This document shows positions 52,379 to 62,224 of a stretch of DNA of 64,000 bases, one piece after another. The stretch covers positions 71,609-135,608 of the forward strand of contig NHBH01000009.1 in NCBI GenBank assembly GCA_002168225.1, given 5' to 3'. The notes below the pieces were generated by a model that was given only the letters and a program-made list of their open reading frames with translations, was not told the origin of the DNA and ran no database searches. The position numbers were made by a program, and so were the translations under genes. This stretch comes from Micavibrio sp. TMED2 (GTDB lineage: Bacteria; Pseudomonadota; Alphaproteobacteria; TMED2). The first letter of the stretch is position 1, and each line of letters begins with the position of its first letter.

Positions 52379-54271
52379 ATGACTGTGTTTTCGCCCATGC
52401 TGCCAGCCCTGTCCCGCGCATTACGTTTCTCGGCCACTGTTTCCATCCTGCTGTTTACAGCCCAGACTGCACTGGCGGAAAACTATGTCGGCCATGCCGT
52501 TTCCAAGGGCGAGCCACCGGCCTATGGCCCGGATTTCAATCACTTCGATTACGTCAATCCCGATGCGCCCAAGGGCGGGACGGTGAAGCTCGGCGCGGTC
52601 GGTGGTTTCGATAGTCTCAACCCCTTCATCATCAAGGGGCAGGCAGCGGGCATCAGCAGTTTGCTCGATACCGGTTTTGTCTATATGGCCCTGACCGAGC
52701 GGGGTGAGGATGAAGTCTTCGCCCAATATGGCGGTCTGGCCCGGACCATCGAATATCCGGAAGACTATTCGTGGGTTGCCTTCGAGTTGCGGCCCGAGGC
52801 TGTCTGGCATGATGGCGAGCCGATCACCGCCGAGGATGTGGTCTGGACCTTCAACACATTGCGCGAGGTCGGTCACCCGATCTATGCCAGCTATTATGCC
52901 GATGTGGACACGGTGACGGCAGAGAGCGAGCGCCGGGTCAAGTTCCAGTTCAAGCGCGCAGGTAATGGCGAGCTGCCCCTGATCATGGGCCAGCTGCCGA
53001 TCCTGCCGAAACATTACTGGACCGCTGAGGACCGTAATCTCGGCGATACCACGCTGGAGCCACCGCTCGGCAGCGGCCCGTATCGTGTGGCCACGGTCGA
53101 CAGCCCGCGTTCGGTGACGCTTGAGCGGGTCGAGGACTGGTGGGCAGCTGATCTGCCGGTGTTCAAGGGACAGTATAATTTCGACCGCATCGACATCGAT
53201 TATTACCGCGATGCCAATGTCCAGCTTGAGGCATTCAAGGGTGGGGCACTGGATTTCCGGGTGGAGAATACCGCGCGCAACTGGGCAACCGCCTATGACA
53301 TTCCGGCGATCAAGCGCGGTGATATGCTCAAGGAACAGATCGAGCATGATTTGCCGCAGGGCATGCAGGCCTTCTCGTTCAACCTGCGTCGTCAGATATT
53401 TCAGGACATCCGCGTACGCCAGGCTCTGATTGAGCTGTTCGATTTCGAGTGGATGAACAAGACCATCTTCTATGACAGCTATACCCGCACCGACAGCTAT
53501 TTCGAGAACTCGGAACTGGCTGCAGAAGGGGCACCGTCCGAGGCGGAGCTGGAAATCCTGACGCCGCTGCAGCAGAAGTATCCCGACTATGTGCCGGCAA
53601 GCGTTCTGAGCGAACCTTACAAGGTGCCGGTCAGTGACGGTTCCGGGCGTGATCGCTCCATGACCCGCAAGGCACTGAGCCTGCTCAAGCAGGCGGGCTA
53701 TACGCTGCAGGATGGCAAACTGCTCGACAAGGACGGCAAGCAACTCGGTTTCGAGATGCTGATCAACTCGCCTTCCTTTGAGCGGATCGTGCTGGCCTAC
53801 AAACAGACGCTGGAGCGGGTCGGCATCAATCTGAATATCCGTGTGGTCGATACCGCCACCTATCAGCGGTTGGTTGATGACTTCGATTTCGACATGATCT
53901 CGACCGTGTTTGGTCAGTCCCTGTCACCGGGCAATGAGCAGCTCGAATTCTGGGGTACCGCTGCGGCCGACCATCAGGGCAGCCGCAACGTCAATGGCAT
54001 TAAGAACCCGGCGGTTGATGAGCTGATCGACCTGATTATCACCGCGCCGGACCGGCAGGCGCTGATTACCCGTACCCGTGCTCTCGACCGGGTGCTGCTG
54101 GCTAATCAGTACAATATCCCGGCCTGGCATTTGCCGGCGTTCCGTCTGGTTTATTGGAACCGTTTTGGTCATCCGGAGAAACAACCGAGATATGGTGCGC
54201 CGGGCCTGTTGACTCGCTGGTGGATCGATGCCGACAAGGCCGCTAGCATCCAGACCGATCTGAAGCGCTGA
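52379..54271 (+). CDS. yejA: Periplasmic peptide-binding protein YejA-like (SBP family 5)
   Basis: The 630-residue protein has a signal peptide (FSATVSILLFTAQTALA) and the SBP_bac_5 pattern: HFDYVNPDAPKGGTVKLG with FDSLNPF, YEW-like elements and VWHDGEPITAEDVVWTFNTL, and the YejA-style IDYYRDANVQLEAFKGGALDF. It binds oligopeptides or microcin-like peptides and passes them to YejBE. It is the first of four genes 52379-58184. The gap upstream (52184-52378) has no gene and should hold the operon promoter. Confidence 0.9.
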   Translation: MTVFSPMLPALSRALRFSATVSILLFTAQTALAENYVGHAVSKGEPPAYGPDFNHFDYVNPDAPKGGTVKLGAVGGFDSLNPFIIKGQAAGISSLLDTGFVYMALTERGEDEVFAQYGGLARTIEYPEDYSWVAFELRPEAVWHDGEPITAEDVVWTFNTLREVGHPIYASYYADVDTVTAESERRVKFQFKRAGNGELPLIMGQLPILPKHYWTAEDRNLGDTTLEPPLGSGPYRVATVDSPRSVTLERVEDWWAADLPVFKGQYNFDRIDIDYYRDANVQLEAFKGGALDFRVENTARNWATAYDIPAIKRGDMLKEQIEHDLPQGMQAFSFNLRRQIFQDIRVRQALIELFDFEWMNKTIFYDSYTRTDSYFENSELAAEGAPSEAELEILTPLQQKYPDYVPASVLSEPYKVPVSDGSGRDRSMTRKALSLLKQAGYTLQDGKLLDKDGKQLGFEMLINSPSFERIVLAYKQTLERVGINLNIRVVDTATYQRLVDDFDFDMISTVFGQSLSPGNEQLEFWGTAAADHQGSRNVNGIKNPAVDELIDLIITAPDRQALITRTRALDRVLLANQYNIPAWHLPAFRLVYWNRFGHPEKQPRYGAPGLLTRWWIDADKAASIQTDLKR

Positions 54272-54285
54272 AGGTCTGACGGTTA

Positions 54286-55374
54286 ATGCTCGACTATATC
54301 ATCCGCCGTGTGGCCCTGATCCCGATCACCCTGCTGGGCATCATGCTGGTCAGCTTTGTCATGACCCAGTTCCTGCCCGGTGGCCCGATCGAACAACTTG
54401 CTGCCCGGCTCGAAGGCACTGATGTTGGTGCCACGGCACGGGTCTCGGGTGAGGCGACAACCGATCTCGGCACCGGTGGTGGCGGTGAGGGCGGTTCGCT
54501 CTATCGTGGTGCCCGTGGCCTACCTCCGGAACTGATCGAGCAGCTTGAACGCGAATATGGCTTCGACAAGCCACCGGTTGAGCGGTTTCTGTTGATGATG
54601 GGCCGCTATGCCCAGTTTGATTTCGGCGAAAGTTTCTTCCGCGACCGGCAGGTGGTCGACCTCGTGATCGAGAAACTGCCGGTGTCCATTTCGCTCGGTC
54701 TCTGGACCACGCTGCTGACCTATCTGGTCTGCATTCCGCTCGGTATCGCCAAGGCAGTGCGGGACGGCTCGCGCTTCGATGTCTGGTCCAGCGCCATCAT
54801 CATTGTCGGCTATGCGATCCCGAGTTTCCTGTTCGCGATCCTGCTGATCATCGTCTTTGCCGGTGGCCAGTATTTCGATCTGTTTCCGCTCAGGGGACTG
54901 ACCTCGCCCAACTGGGATGAACTCAGCCTCTGGGGCAAGGTGGTGGATTATGCCTGGCACATGACCCTGCCGCTGGTCGCACTGGTTATCGGCGGGTTTG
55001 CCAGCCTGACCATGCTGACCAAGAACTCGTTTCTGGATGAGATCGGCAAGCAGTATGTCACCACCGCACGGGCCAAGGGGCTGGTGGAAAAGCGTGTGCT
55101 CTACGGCCACGTATTCCGCAATGCCATGCTGATCGTCATTGCCGGTTTCCCCGGTGCCTTTATCGGCATTCTGTTTACCGGCGCGTTGCTGATCGAGGTG
55201 ATCTTCTCGCTCGACGGTCTAGGCCTGCTCGGTTTCGAGGCGATTGTGAACCGGGATTACCCGATTGTGTTTGCCACGCTGTATTTCTTCTCGTTGCTGG
55301 GGTTGGTGATCCATCTGATCAGTGACCTGACCTATACGCTGGTCGATCCGCGCATTGATTTTGAGGGGCGGTAA
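54286..55374 (+). CDS. yejB: Peptide ABC transporter permease YejB
   Basis: The 362-residue permease has about six membrane segments, with [22 protein letters not shown] first and the BPD signature [21 protein letters not shown]. The periplasmic loop after the first segment includes a Gly/Ala/Thr-rich insert ([18 protein letters not shown]) typical of YejB. It starts 14 nt after yejA. Confidence 0.95.
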   Translation: MLDYIIRRVALIPITLLGIMLVSFVMTQFLPGGPIEQLAARLEGTDVGATARVSGEATTDLGTGGGGEGGSLYRGARGLPPELIEQLEREYGFDKPPVERFLLMMGRYAQFDFGESFFRDRQVVDLVIEKLPVSISLGLWTTLLTYLVCIPLGIAKAVRDGSRFDVWSSAIIIVGYAIPSFLFAILLIIVFAGGQYFDLFPLRGLTSPNWDELSLWGKVVDYAWHMTLPLVALVIGGFASLTMLTKNSFLDEIGKQYVTTARAKGLVEKRVLYGHVFRNAMLIVIAGFPGAFIGILFTGALLIEVIFSLDGLGLLGFEAIVNRDYPIVFATLYFFSLLGLVIHLISDLTYTLVDPRIDFEGR

Positions 55375-55383
55375 GACACGGCT

Positions 55384-56532
55384 ATGGCACTTTCCGACCG
55401 CATCTTCAAAAGCCCGATCGCCCGGCGGCGCTGGCATAATTTCAAGGCCAACCGCCGTGGCTACTGGTCGGCGATCATCTTCACCATCCTGTTCGTCGTG
55501 ACCCTGTCGGCAGAGGTTGTAGCCAATGACAAGCCGCTGCTGATCCGCCATGACGGGCATTTCTACATGCCGGTTTTCAAGGTTTATACCGAGACCGATT
55601 TCGGTGGTGAGTTCGAGATCGAGGCGGATTACCGCGATCCCTATATTGCCGATCTGATCAATGAGAACGGCTGGATGATCTGGCCGCCGATCCGGTTCTC
55701 CTACGACACCATCAATTACGACATCGAAGGCTCGGTGCCGTCGGCACCGACGGCGGAAAACTGGCTCGGCACCGATGATCAGGGCCGGGACGTGATGGCG
55801 CGGGTAATCTATGGTTTCCGCCTGTCGGTGGTGTTCGGTGTGGCGCTGACCATTATCGGGTCGATCATCGGCATTCTGGTTGGTGCCTGTATGGGCTTTT
55901 TCGGCGGGCTGACCGATCTGATCGGCCAGCGGGTCGTCGAGATATGGCGCTCGCTGCCCAGCCTCTATGCGCTGATCATCCTGACCAGCTTCCTGGCGCC
56001 CAGCTTCTGGACCCTGTTGCTGGCCATGGCGCTGTTTGCTTGGTTGTCATTGATTGATGTGGTGCGCGCCGAGTTCCTGCGGGCACGTAATTTCGACCAT
56101 GTGAAGGCCGCACGAGCGCTGGGTGTCACCGATGGCGTGATCATGATCCGCCATGTGCTGCCCAACGCGATGATCGCCACCATTACCTTCATGCCGTTCA
56201 TCCTGTCCGGGGCCATTACCGCCCTGACCAGCCTCGATTTCCTCGGCTTCGGTTTGCCGCCCGGCTCGCCGTCGCTGGGTGAATTGGTGGCGCAGGGCAA
56301 GAACAACCTGCAGGCACCATGGCTCGGCTTTTCAGCCTTCTGTTCGCTGGCCAGCATTTTGATCCTGCTGACCTTTGTCGGTGAGGCGGTACGCGATGCC
56401 TTCGATCAGCGCAAGGCCGCACCACCACCGGCAAAACAGGTCGGTCCGGAAGCCAAAAAACTGGCCGAGCAACAGGCGACAAAATCCAACCCGGCCCAAA
56501 CCAATCAGGCAGGGGAGATAGCAACCCAATGA
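55384..56532 (+). CDS. yejE: Peptide ABC transporter permease YejE
   Basis: The 382-residue permease has an early membrane segment (WSAIIFTILFVVTLSAEVVA), then TDDQGRDVMARVIYGFRLS and the coupling helix RARNFDHVKAARALGV with GVIMIRHVLPNAM. The C-terminal tail (KAAPPPAKQVGPEAKKLAEQ...) is hydrophilic and longer than usual. Its stop overlaps the yejF start by 4 nt (ATGA). Confidence 0.95.
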   Translation: MALSDRIFKSPIARRRWHNFKANRRGYWSAIIFTILFVVTLSAEVVANDKPLLIRHDGHFYMPVFKVYTETDFGGEFEIEADYRDPYIADLINENGWMIWPPIRFSYDTINYDIEGSVPSAPTAENWLGTDDQGRDVMARVIYGFRLSVVFGVALTIIGSIIGILVGACMGFFGGLTDLIGQRVVEIWRSLPSLYALIILTSFLAPSFWTLLLAMALFAWLSLIDVVRAEFLRARNFDHVKAARALGVTDGVIMIRHVLPNAMIATITFMPFILSGAITALTSLDFLGFGLPPGSPSLGELVAQGKNNLQAPWLGFSAFCSLASILILLTFVGEAVRDAFDQRKAAPPPAKQVGPEAKKLAEQQATKSNPAQTNQAGEIATQ

Positions 56533-58184
56533 GTGATGTGTTGACCCAGCCGGAAGCCACTACCGGCAGTGCCGAGCCCTTACTGTCCATTCGCGATCTC
56601 GCGGTCAGTTTCGGCGGTACCGAGGCCGTGCGCGATGTGGATTTCGACATCTACCCGGGCGAGACGCTGGCGCTGGTCGGCGAGAGCGGTTCGGGCAAGT
56701 CGGTGACCGCGCTCTCGGTCCTGCAGTTGCTGCCCTATAATGTCGCCAGCCATCCGCGTGGGTCGATCAAGTATCGCGGGACAGAGATTATCGGCGCGCC
56801 GCAGCGGACCCTGCGCGGGGTGCGTGGCAACCAGATTTCCATGATCTTTCAGGAGCCGATGACCTCGCTCAACCCACTCCACACGATCGAGAAACAGATT
56901 TCCGAAGCGCTGTTCGTGCACAAGGGCATGGGCCGGGCGGCGGCGCGGGCACGGGTGATCGAGTTGCTGGAGCTGGTCGGCCTGCCGCGCCTGACCAAGC
57001 GCCTCAATGCCTATCCGCACGAGCTTTCTGGCGGGCAACGTCAGCGGGTGATGATCGCCATGGCGCTGGCCAATGAGCCAGACCTGCTGATTGCCGATGA
57101 GCCGACCACCGCGCTCGATGTGACGGTGCAGGCGCAGGTGCTGAACCTGCTGAAGGATCTGCAATCACGCCTTGGTATGGCGATCCTGTTGATTACCCAT
57201 GACCTCGGCGTGGTGCGCAAGGTGGCGGATCGGGTCTGTGTCATGAATCAGGGCGAGATTGTTGAGGCGGGCAAGCTGCCGGAAACCTTCGATGCGCCAC
57301 AGCATGCCTATACCAAGCGGCTGCTCGATGCCGAACCGAAGGGGCAGGCACTGGCCTTCAACGGTGATGCCGCACCGATCATGGCGGCCGATAACCTCAA
57401 GGTCTATTTCCCGATCCGCAAGGGCGTGATCAAGCGCACGGTGGATCATGTGAAGGCGGTCGATGGCATTCCGGTCTCTGTGCGACCGGGTGAGACCGTC
57501 GGCGTGGTCGGCGAGAGCGGCTCGGGCAAGACCACATTGGGTCAGGGCTTGCTCCGGCTGGTCGACAGTGAGGGCGCAATCCGGTTTCAGGGCAAGGATA
57601 TTCAAGGGCTGAGCCGTTCGGAAATCCGCCCGCTGCGGCGTGAGATGCAGGTGGTGTTTCAGGACCCCTATGGCAGCCTATCGCCACGCATGTCGGTGTC
57701 GGAGATTATTGCCGAGGGCGTGCGCCTGCACAAACTCGCCGGATCAAAGGCCGAGGAAGACCGCATGATCGCCGAGGTGCTGCAGGAGGTCGGGCTCGAC
57801 CCCGAAACCCGGCACCGCTATCCGCATGAATTCTCCGGTGGTCAGCGCCAGCGTATCTCCATCGCCCGCGCCATGATCCTGAAGCCGAAATTCGTCGTGC
57901 TCGACGAGCCGACCTCGGCGCTCGATATGTCGGTGCAGGCGCAGATTGTCGACCTGCTCCGTGACCTGCAGGCGAAACACGATCTCGCTTACCTGTTCAT
58001 CAGCCACGATCTGAAGGTGGTGCGCGCCCTGTCCAACTCGGTCATCGTGATGAAGGATGGCAAGGTGGTCGAGCAGGGCCCGGTTGACCAGATATTCGAT
58101 GCCCCCCAGACCGATTACACCAAGGCCCTGATCAAAGCCGCCTTTGATATCGAGGCGGTACATGAGGAAGCCGTCAGCAGCTGA
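56529..58184 (+). CDS. yejF: Dual-domain ABC ATPase YejF
   Basis: The 551-residue protein contains two full ATPase domains. The first has [27 protein letters not shown] and [14 protein letters not shown]. The second has [28 protein letters not shown] and [13 protein letters not shown]. It powers YejBE. Each domain ends with the oligopeptide-ABC type extension. It is the last gene of the yejABEF operon. Confidence 0.96.
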   Translation: MSDVLTQPEATTGSAEPLLSIRDLAVSFGGTEAVRDVDFDIYPGETLALVGESGSGKSVTALSVLQLLPYNVASHPRGSIKYRGTEIIGAPQRTLRGVRGNQISMIFQEPMTSLNPLHTIEKQISEALFVHKGMGRAAARARVIELLELVGLPRLTKRLNAYPHELSGGQRQRVMIAMALANEPDLLIADEPTTALDVTVQAQVLNLLKDLQSRLGMAILLITHDLGVVRKVADRVCVMNQGEIVEAGKLPETFDAPQHAYTKRLLDAEPKGQALAFNGDAAPIMAADNLKVYFPIRKGVIKRTVDHVKAVDGIPVSVRPGETVGVVGESGSGKTTLGQGLLRLVDSEGAIRFQGKDIQGLSRSEIRPLRREMQVVFQDPYGSLSPRMSVSEIIAEGVRLHKLAGSKAEEDRMIAEVLQEVGLDPETRHRYPHEFSGGQRQRISIARAMILKPKFVVLDEPTSALDMSVQAQIVDLLRDLQAKHDLAYLFISHDLKVVRALSNSVIVMKDGKVVEQGPVDQIFDAPQTDYTKALIKAAFDIEAVHEEAVSS

Positions 58185-58241
58185 TTGCCCGTGCGCTGAT
58201 CTGCTGCCTTCTGGGGTAATTGATATTGCCTGAGAAATAAT

Positions 58242-58256
58242 TGCGAATGATTCGCA
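58242..58256. promoter_or_regulatory. Iron-box-like 15-bp palindrome upstream of two tandem paralogues
   Basis: TGCGAATGATTCGCA is a perfect palindrome with 7-bp arms around one base, flanked by AT-rich sequence. It resembles Fur/Irr-type boxes (GCGAATGATTCGC-like). It lies 79 bp upstream of the first paralogue start and after the yejF stop. A Fur-family or other dimeric regulator is the likely ligand; which one is not shown. Confidence 0.55.
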
Positions 58257-58334
58257 TTTTCATATTGAACTGATTTTCCGACAGGAGTATCAGCGCGTCC
58301 AGTCATAACGCCACATCACTGGATCGAGGCCACA

Positions 58335-58844
58335 ATGTTCTCCCGGTTCCTCAAGCAAAAAAGCAGCAAGACCCTGTCCGTCGAGATCATGGGGGTAATT
58401 GCCGGTACCCGTTCACTGGGCGATCCCGAGAAACGCCGGGGCAGTGATCCGAACCGGGCGGCTGACAAGCTGTTGCGTCAGATTGATACAACGCTGGAGC
58501 GGGAAGGCTATACCACCGAGCCTGACATCAAACGCTTCCTTGAAATGTCGAAATACGGGTTGCGTTCGCTTGCGTCGATCCCGAGCAGTATCGGCGAGGA
58601 TATTCGCCTGAAAAATCCGGAACATGGTACCGACCCGCTGGTCCGTCTGCGGCGGGCAAACCCGGAATGGCTGCGCAAGCTGCAGGCATTTCAGGGCAGC
58701 ATGAAGCCCGAGGCGGAAGCTGTTTTCGAGCGCCACTTCAGCCGCGAGGCTGACCAGCGGATCAGGGATGCCAGAATGCAGGCGCTTGATGATCTCAGCC
58801 GCAAGGAACCGAAGGTTGAGCTGCAGATCAAGCTGAACGGCTGA
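58335..58844 (+). CDS. Protein of unknown function, tandem paralogue A
   Basis: This is a 169-residue soluble, highly charged helical protein that I do not recognise. It begins MFSRFLKQKSSKTLSVEIMG, is rich in Lys/Arg/Glu, and has no signal peptide or membrane segment. It and the next gene are clearly related: N-terminus F(S/T)(R/K)FL(K/R)...(T)L(S/T)(V/L)E(I/V)(M/I)G, then LLRQID/IRTMLRREG, followed by NPEWLRKLQAF versus NPEWRRQHDRF. A palindromic, iron-box-like site lies upstream. Confidence 0.7.
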   Translation: MFSRFLKQKSSKTLSVEIMGVIAGTRSLGDPEKRRGSDPNRAADKLLRQIDTTLEREGYTTEPDIKRFLEMSKYGLRSLASIPSSIGEDIRLKNPEHGTDPLVRLRRANPEWLRKLQAFQGSMKPEAEAVFERHFSREADQRIRDARMQALDDLSRKEPKVELQIKLNG

Positions 58845-58889
58845 GTGTCTCTCCTCTTATTGCTCCATTCCTGACGAAAGAATGATCCC

Positions 58890-59402
58890 ATGTTCACCAA
58901 GTTTTTGCGCAAAACCGACAGTGAAACCCTGACCCTTGAAGTGATTGGTCTTGCGACCGGTGTGAAGGATTTCGACCTCACCGGCATGCCCGGCAGCTGG
59001 GCCAGTGCAAAGGCAGCGCGCTACGCAAAGGACATTCGCACCATGCTGCGGCGTGAGGGCAAGGCGCTGGACAGTGACCAGCGCAGCTTCCTGAGAAATG
59101 CCGAGCGGCAACTGGAAAGCCTGTCAAAGACCCCGGACAGCATCGGTACCGGCAAGTTCCGTGAGGCAGTCCTGCAAATAGGACTGACGGAATCCCACTT
59201 CCCGGTTCAGGAGCACCGGGAGAACCCGGAATGGCGGCGTCAGCATGACCGGTTCCGGCAGGCACTGGCGGTCGAGGCCGGCAAGGTGTTCGACAAGCTG
59301 TACAGCGATGATGCGGTCAGCCGGGTGATCGCGGCGACCGACGGCGCAGAGGCCCGCCTGACCCGCGAAGACCCGATCGTCGCCCTCAAAAAGGCACTGT
59401 AA
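58890..59402 (+). CDS. Protein of unknown function, tandem paralogue B
   Basis: This 170-residue protein starts MFTKFLRKTDSETLTLEVIG and aligns along its length with the preceding one, 45 nt upstream; identity looks modest (roughly a quarter to a third of positions by eye) so the duplication is old. It is soluble and charged, with no Cys. It ends 10 nt from the convergent acetyltransferase gene. Likely cotranscribed with paralogue A. Confidence 0.7.
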   Translation: MFTKFLRKTDSETLTLEVIGLATGVKDFDLTGMPGSWASAKAARYAKDIRTMLRREGKALDSDQRSFLRNAERQLESLSKTPDSIGTGKFREAVLQIGLTESHFPVQEHRENPEWRRQHDRFRQALAVEAGKVFDKLYSDDAVSRVIAATDGAEARLTREDPIVALKKAL

Positions 59403-59412
59403 GGCTGGTCGA

Positions 59413-60120
59413 TCAGGGTTTGGTTACGACCGCTGCATGCATCTCGTGGCGTAATTCAAAACCCAGTGATTGATAGAGACTGCGCGCCGCCGTGTTGGTT
59501 TCCCATGCGTGGAGAAACGGTATGTCGCCACGCGCCTGAATGCCCGCTGCCACATGCGCCGATAGTCGTCGGGCAAAGCCCTGCCCTCGGAAATCGGGGT
59601 GTGCGCAGACGGCGCTGACTTCGGTAAAACCCGGAAAGCGCATCCTCTCCCCCGCCATTGCTGCAAGGCGACCATTGATCCTGATGCCATAATAATTGCC
59701 CATGGTATGGGTTCGGGGTTGGAATGGTCCCGGATTGGTCAGTGCCGTCAGTTCCAGCATCTCTGGTACATCATCATCGCCAAGTAGGTGAAATTCAGCA
59801 GCGTCATCTGGCGTCGATATGGGCTTTTGCAGAACCATTTGCACGCAGAGTGCTGCCATTTCCACTGTCAGTTCGGGCGGCAGTTTCACCGGATCGGCCT
59901 GCAGAAAGTACACTTTCTCGCGCTGCTTGATGATCGTATCCAGTGCAGCAATCGCAGCTTCGCTGTCATCGCGAGCGCAAGCAAACAGGTTGACGTCCGG
60001 CATAAAGCGCCGTGCCAGATCGTTGCCGATCGCCGAGTTCTTATGATGGTTGTTGAGCGTTGACCAGACCGGTCGGTCAAGTGACGTCAGATCGACTGTA
60101 TCGCGTTCAGAGTGCTGCAT
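59413..60120 (-). CDS. GNAT-family N-acetyltransferase
   Basis: The 235-residue protein has a C-terminal GNAT domain: FTEVSAVCAHPDFRGQGFARRL is the acetyl-CoA-binding motif A (R/Q-x-x-G-x-G/A), and NTAARSLYQSLGFELRHEM is motif B. About 130 N-terminal residues precede it and may hold the acceptor-binding part. The ATG at 60120 is preceded by AGGGGA at 7 nt; it lies within the last 14 nt of the MarR gene, indicating coupled translation. The acceptor is unknown. Confidence 0.88.
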   Translation of the reverse strand: MQHSERDTVDLTSLDRPVWSTLNNHHKNSAIGNDLARRFMPDVNLFACARDDSEAAIAALDTIIKQREKVYFLQADPVKLPPELTVEMAALCVQMVLQKPISTPDDAAEFHLLGDDDVPEMLELTALTNPGPFQPRTHTMGNYYGIRINGRLAAMAGERMRFPGFTEVSAVCAHPDFRGQGFARRLSAHVAAGIQARGDIPFLHAWETNTAARSLYQSLGFELRHEMHAAVVTKP

Positions 60121-60613
60121 GATCAATGTCCCCTGATTGATGAGCGCTGGCACGGGTTGCAATTGATGCTGCATCCAGCGCTGTTTCGAGCGTGGATATC
60201 TGCTCAAGCAATGAGCCGGACAGGTTCTGGCAGGCTTCTGCAACTGCAGCTTCGATATTCGGCCATATTTGCTGTGTGGCATTTGTCATCATGTCCTGAC
60301 CCTTTGCGGAGAGCCGGACCATTCGGATCCGCCGATCCCGTGTGTCGGGTTCCGAGTGCAGATAGCCGCTGGCCTCGAGCTTGCTGACCGATCGGGTGAT
60401 GCCGGGCTGGGCCATGCCAAGGGCCTCGGCAATGTCACCGATATTGAGCGGGCCCATGCGGTCAAGTACCGACAGTACCGGCAATTGTGCTGCAGGAATT
60501 GTTATGCCCCGTTGGGATAGATAAGCCTGAGTATCTGTCTGCAATCTTTCCGCCAGGCGCTTCAATCGGCTGCCCAGAACAAGGTGCCCAAGTTCCTTGA
60601 GAGTGTCTTCCAT
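60107..60613 (-). CDS. MarR-family transcriptional regulator
   Basis: The 168-residue regulator has the winged helix of the MarR family: LPVLSVLDRMGPLNIGDIAEALGMAQPGITRSVSKLEASGYL and the wing PDTRDRRIRMVRLSAKG. The ATG at 60613 is preferred; a longer frame to 60703 reads through the operator. An inverted repeat at 60634-60653 just upstream suggests autoregulation. It is the first gene of a MarR-GNAT pair. Confidence 0.92.
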   Translation of the reverse strand: MEDTLKELGHLVLGSRLKRLAERLQTDTQAYLSQRGITIPAAQLPVLSVLDRMGPLNIGDIAEALGMAQPGITRSVSKLEASGYLHSEPDTRDRRIRMVRLSAKGQDMMTNATQQIWPNIEAAVAEACQNLSGSLLEQISTLETALDAASIATRASAHQSGDIDHAAL

Positions 60614-60633
60614 ACCGACATGCCCATACCCAG

Positions 60634-60653
60634 TTATATATCCTGTTATATAA
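60634..60653 (-). promoter_or_regulatory. Inverted repeat, candidate MarR operator
   Basis: TTATATA at 60634-60640 and TATATAA at 60647-60653 form a perfect inverted repeat with a 6-bp spacer, 21 bp upstream of the MarR start. Length, AT-rich arms and position fit a MarR dimer site that overlaps the gene's own promoter. Confidence 0.6.
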
Positions 60654-60741
60654 ATGTGTATGACCGCTGTGATGCAAGCGTTATATGCACCAGAGCAGAC
60701 CACGATCGAGTAAAAGACGGTCTGCTCTGGTGTTGGTCGCG

Positions 60742-62154
60742 TTATGATAATGCCCGTTTCAATACCGGGATGCGAGACAGGATCAGGAGATCAAGCGCCA
60801 GTACCGTGATCAGGGTCACCCCGGCGAGCGGGAAGGCGAGGGACAGGGCCAGACCGATCAGCACTGCACCTTGCCAGAGTGGCATGTTGCGCGGCAGCGG
60901 CGGGGCGACCAGACGACCCGCACGGGCCGGGCGACGCAGCCACCACATGACCACGCCACTGACACAGACAAACACCAACATCAGGCAGAACAGCGTGTTG
61001 AAGATCAGGTTCCAGAGCCCCATGAAGCCCACATGCAGGGCAACACCCACGGCCATGCCCTGACCATAGACCGAGTAATCGGCAAATTTTACATCGGCCA
61101 GAATATTGCCGGTATAGCGGTCGATATGAACGGTGCGGTCCGAGAGTGGATCGTCGCTGTCATTGCTCATGGAATCCCGGGCGATGGTCCAGACACCGGT
61201 TTCACCGCGCGGGAAGTGCAGTTGGAAGCGCTGGTCAAAACCGATCTGCCGGGCGAGGGCGATAATATTGTCGAGGGTGACCGGCGTACCCTCTGGCAGG
61301 CCGGTTGCCCCGGCATCAGAGCCGGATGCGGGCATCGGGGTCTGTTCCAGCGCCCATGGCACCTCATGGATCACGCCGTGGTTGAGGCTCGCATGGTTCA
61401 CATCGGACAGCGGGACATTGTCCCATTTCGCCGCCGGGAAGGTGCTCCAGGCCTGTACGAATTTGCTGCCCCAGATGCCGGCCCATGACAGACCGGTAAT
61501 CAGGAAGATCACAAGGGTCAGTGAAATCCAGACACCGATGGTGACATGCAGGGATTTCCAGAGTGCCCGACCGCGTGCCGCCAGATTTGGCACCAGTGAT
61601 TGCAGGATGCCGGTCCCGCGCGGCCACCAGAGATAGAGACCGGTGGCGATCAGCACCATGGCCAGAGATGCGGCAATCTCTATCATCCGGTCGCCGGTAA
61701 CACCGATCAGCAGCGAGCCGTGAATTTCGCGGAAGAACTCGTACCAGCTCTCCCGCCGCTTCATGGTCCCGACCACCTCAGCGGTGTATGGATCGACCGC
61801 GACCATATAGGCATCGCTGCCCTCATCGACGCGGAAGATGGCGGCGAGGTTGTCGGCCTTGGGCGCGATGTATTGTTTGACGGTGCCATCGGTCACGGTT
61901 GCCAGCGCCGCATCGGCCTGTACCGAAACCGGCAGGGTCTGTTCCTGCGGCACGACGGCGGTGCCCTCACCGTCACGACCATAGAGCACGCTGCTCCACA
62001 TGATCAGCGTGCCGGTAATTGCCAGCATGATGAGGAAGGGAATGACGTAAAGTCCGGCATAGAAATGCCAGCGCCAGGCGGCGCGGTAGAACGCATTGGC
62101 GCGTGCTGCCTCGGCGTCACTGTCGGACGCGGCAAGCGGGGTTTGGGTATCCAT
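60742..62154 (-). CDS. PepSY-associated membrane protein
   Basis: The 470-residue membrane protein has the PepSY_TM layout: a first segment at FYAGLYVIPFLIMLAITGTLIMW, a PepSY-like segment YTAEVVGTMKRRESWYEFFREIHGSLLIG, further segments near 180, 240 and 390-460, and an acidic/His soluble region. Such proteins are often linked to siderophore or metal uptake, sometimes with ferric reductase-like function. Its partner on the same strand is the DUF2946-like gene 70 bp upstream. Confidence 0.85.
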   Translation of the reverse strand: MDTQTPLAASDSDAEAARANAFYRAAWRWHFYAGLYVIPFLIMLAITGTLIMWSSVLYGRDGEGTAVVPQEQTLPVSVQADAALATVTDGTVKQYIAPKADNLAAIFRVDEGSDAYMVAVDPYTAEVVGTMKRRESWYEFFREIHGSLLIGVTGDRMIEIAASLAMVLIATGLYLWWPRGTGILQSLVPNLAARGRALWKSLHVTIGVWISLTLVIFLITGLSWAGIWGSKFVQAWSTFPAAKWDNVPLSDVNHASLNHGVIHEVPWALEQTPMPASGSDAGATGLPEGTPVTLDNIIALARQIGFDQRFQLHFPRGETGVWTIARDSMSNDSDDPLSDRTVHIDRYTGNILADVKFADYSVYGQGMAVGVALHVGFMGLWNLIFNTLFCLMLVFVCVSGVVMWWLRRPARAGRLVAPPLPRNMPLWQGAVLIGLALSLAFPLAGVTLITVLALDLLILSRIPVLKRALS

Positions 62155-62224
62155 GGAAATATCCTGATATGCATGTGAAGACGGGCCGTGGCCCGGTCAC
62201 TTGGCACATCGGATAAGGCAGGCC

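Noticed and set aside
52421..53743. Open frame antisense to yejA (440 codons)
   Set aside because: YejA has clear family motifs on the plus strand; the antisense translation is a shadow.
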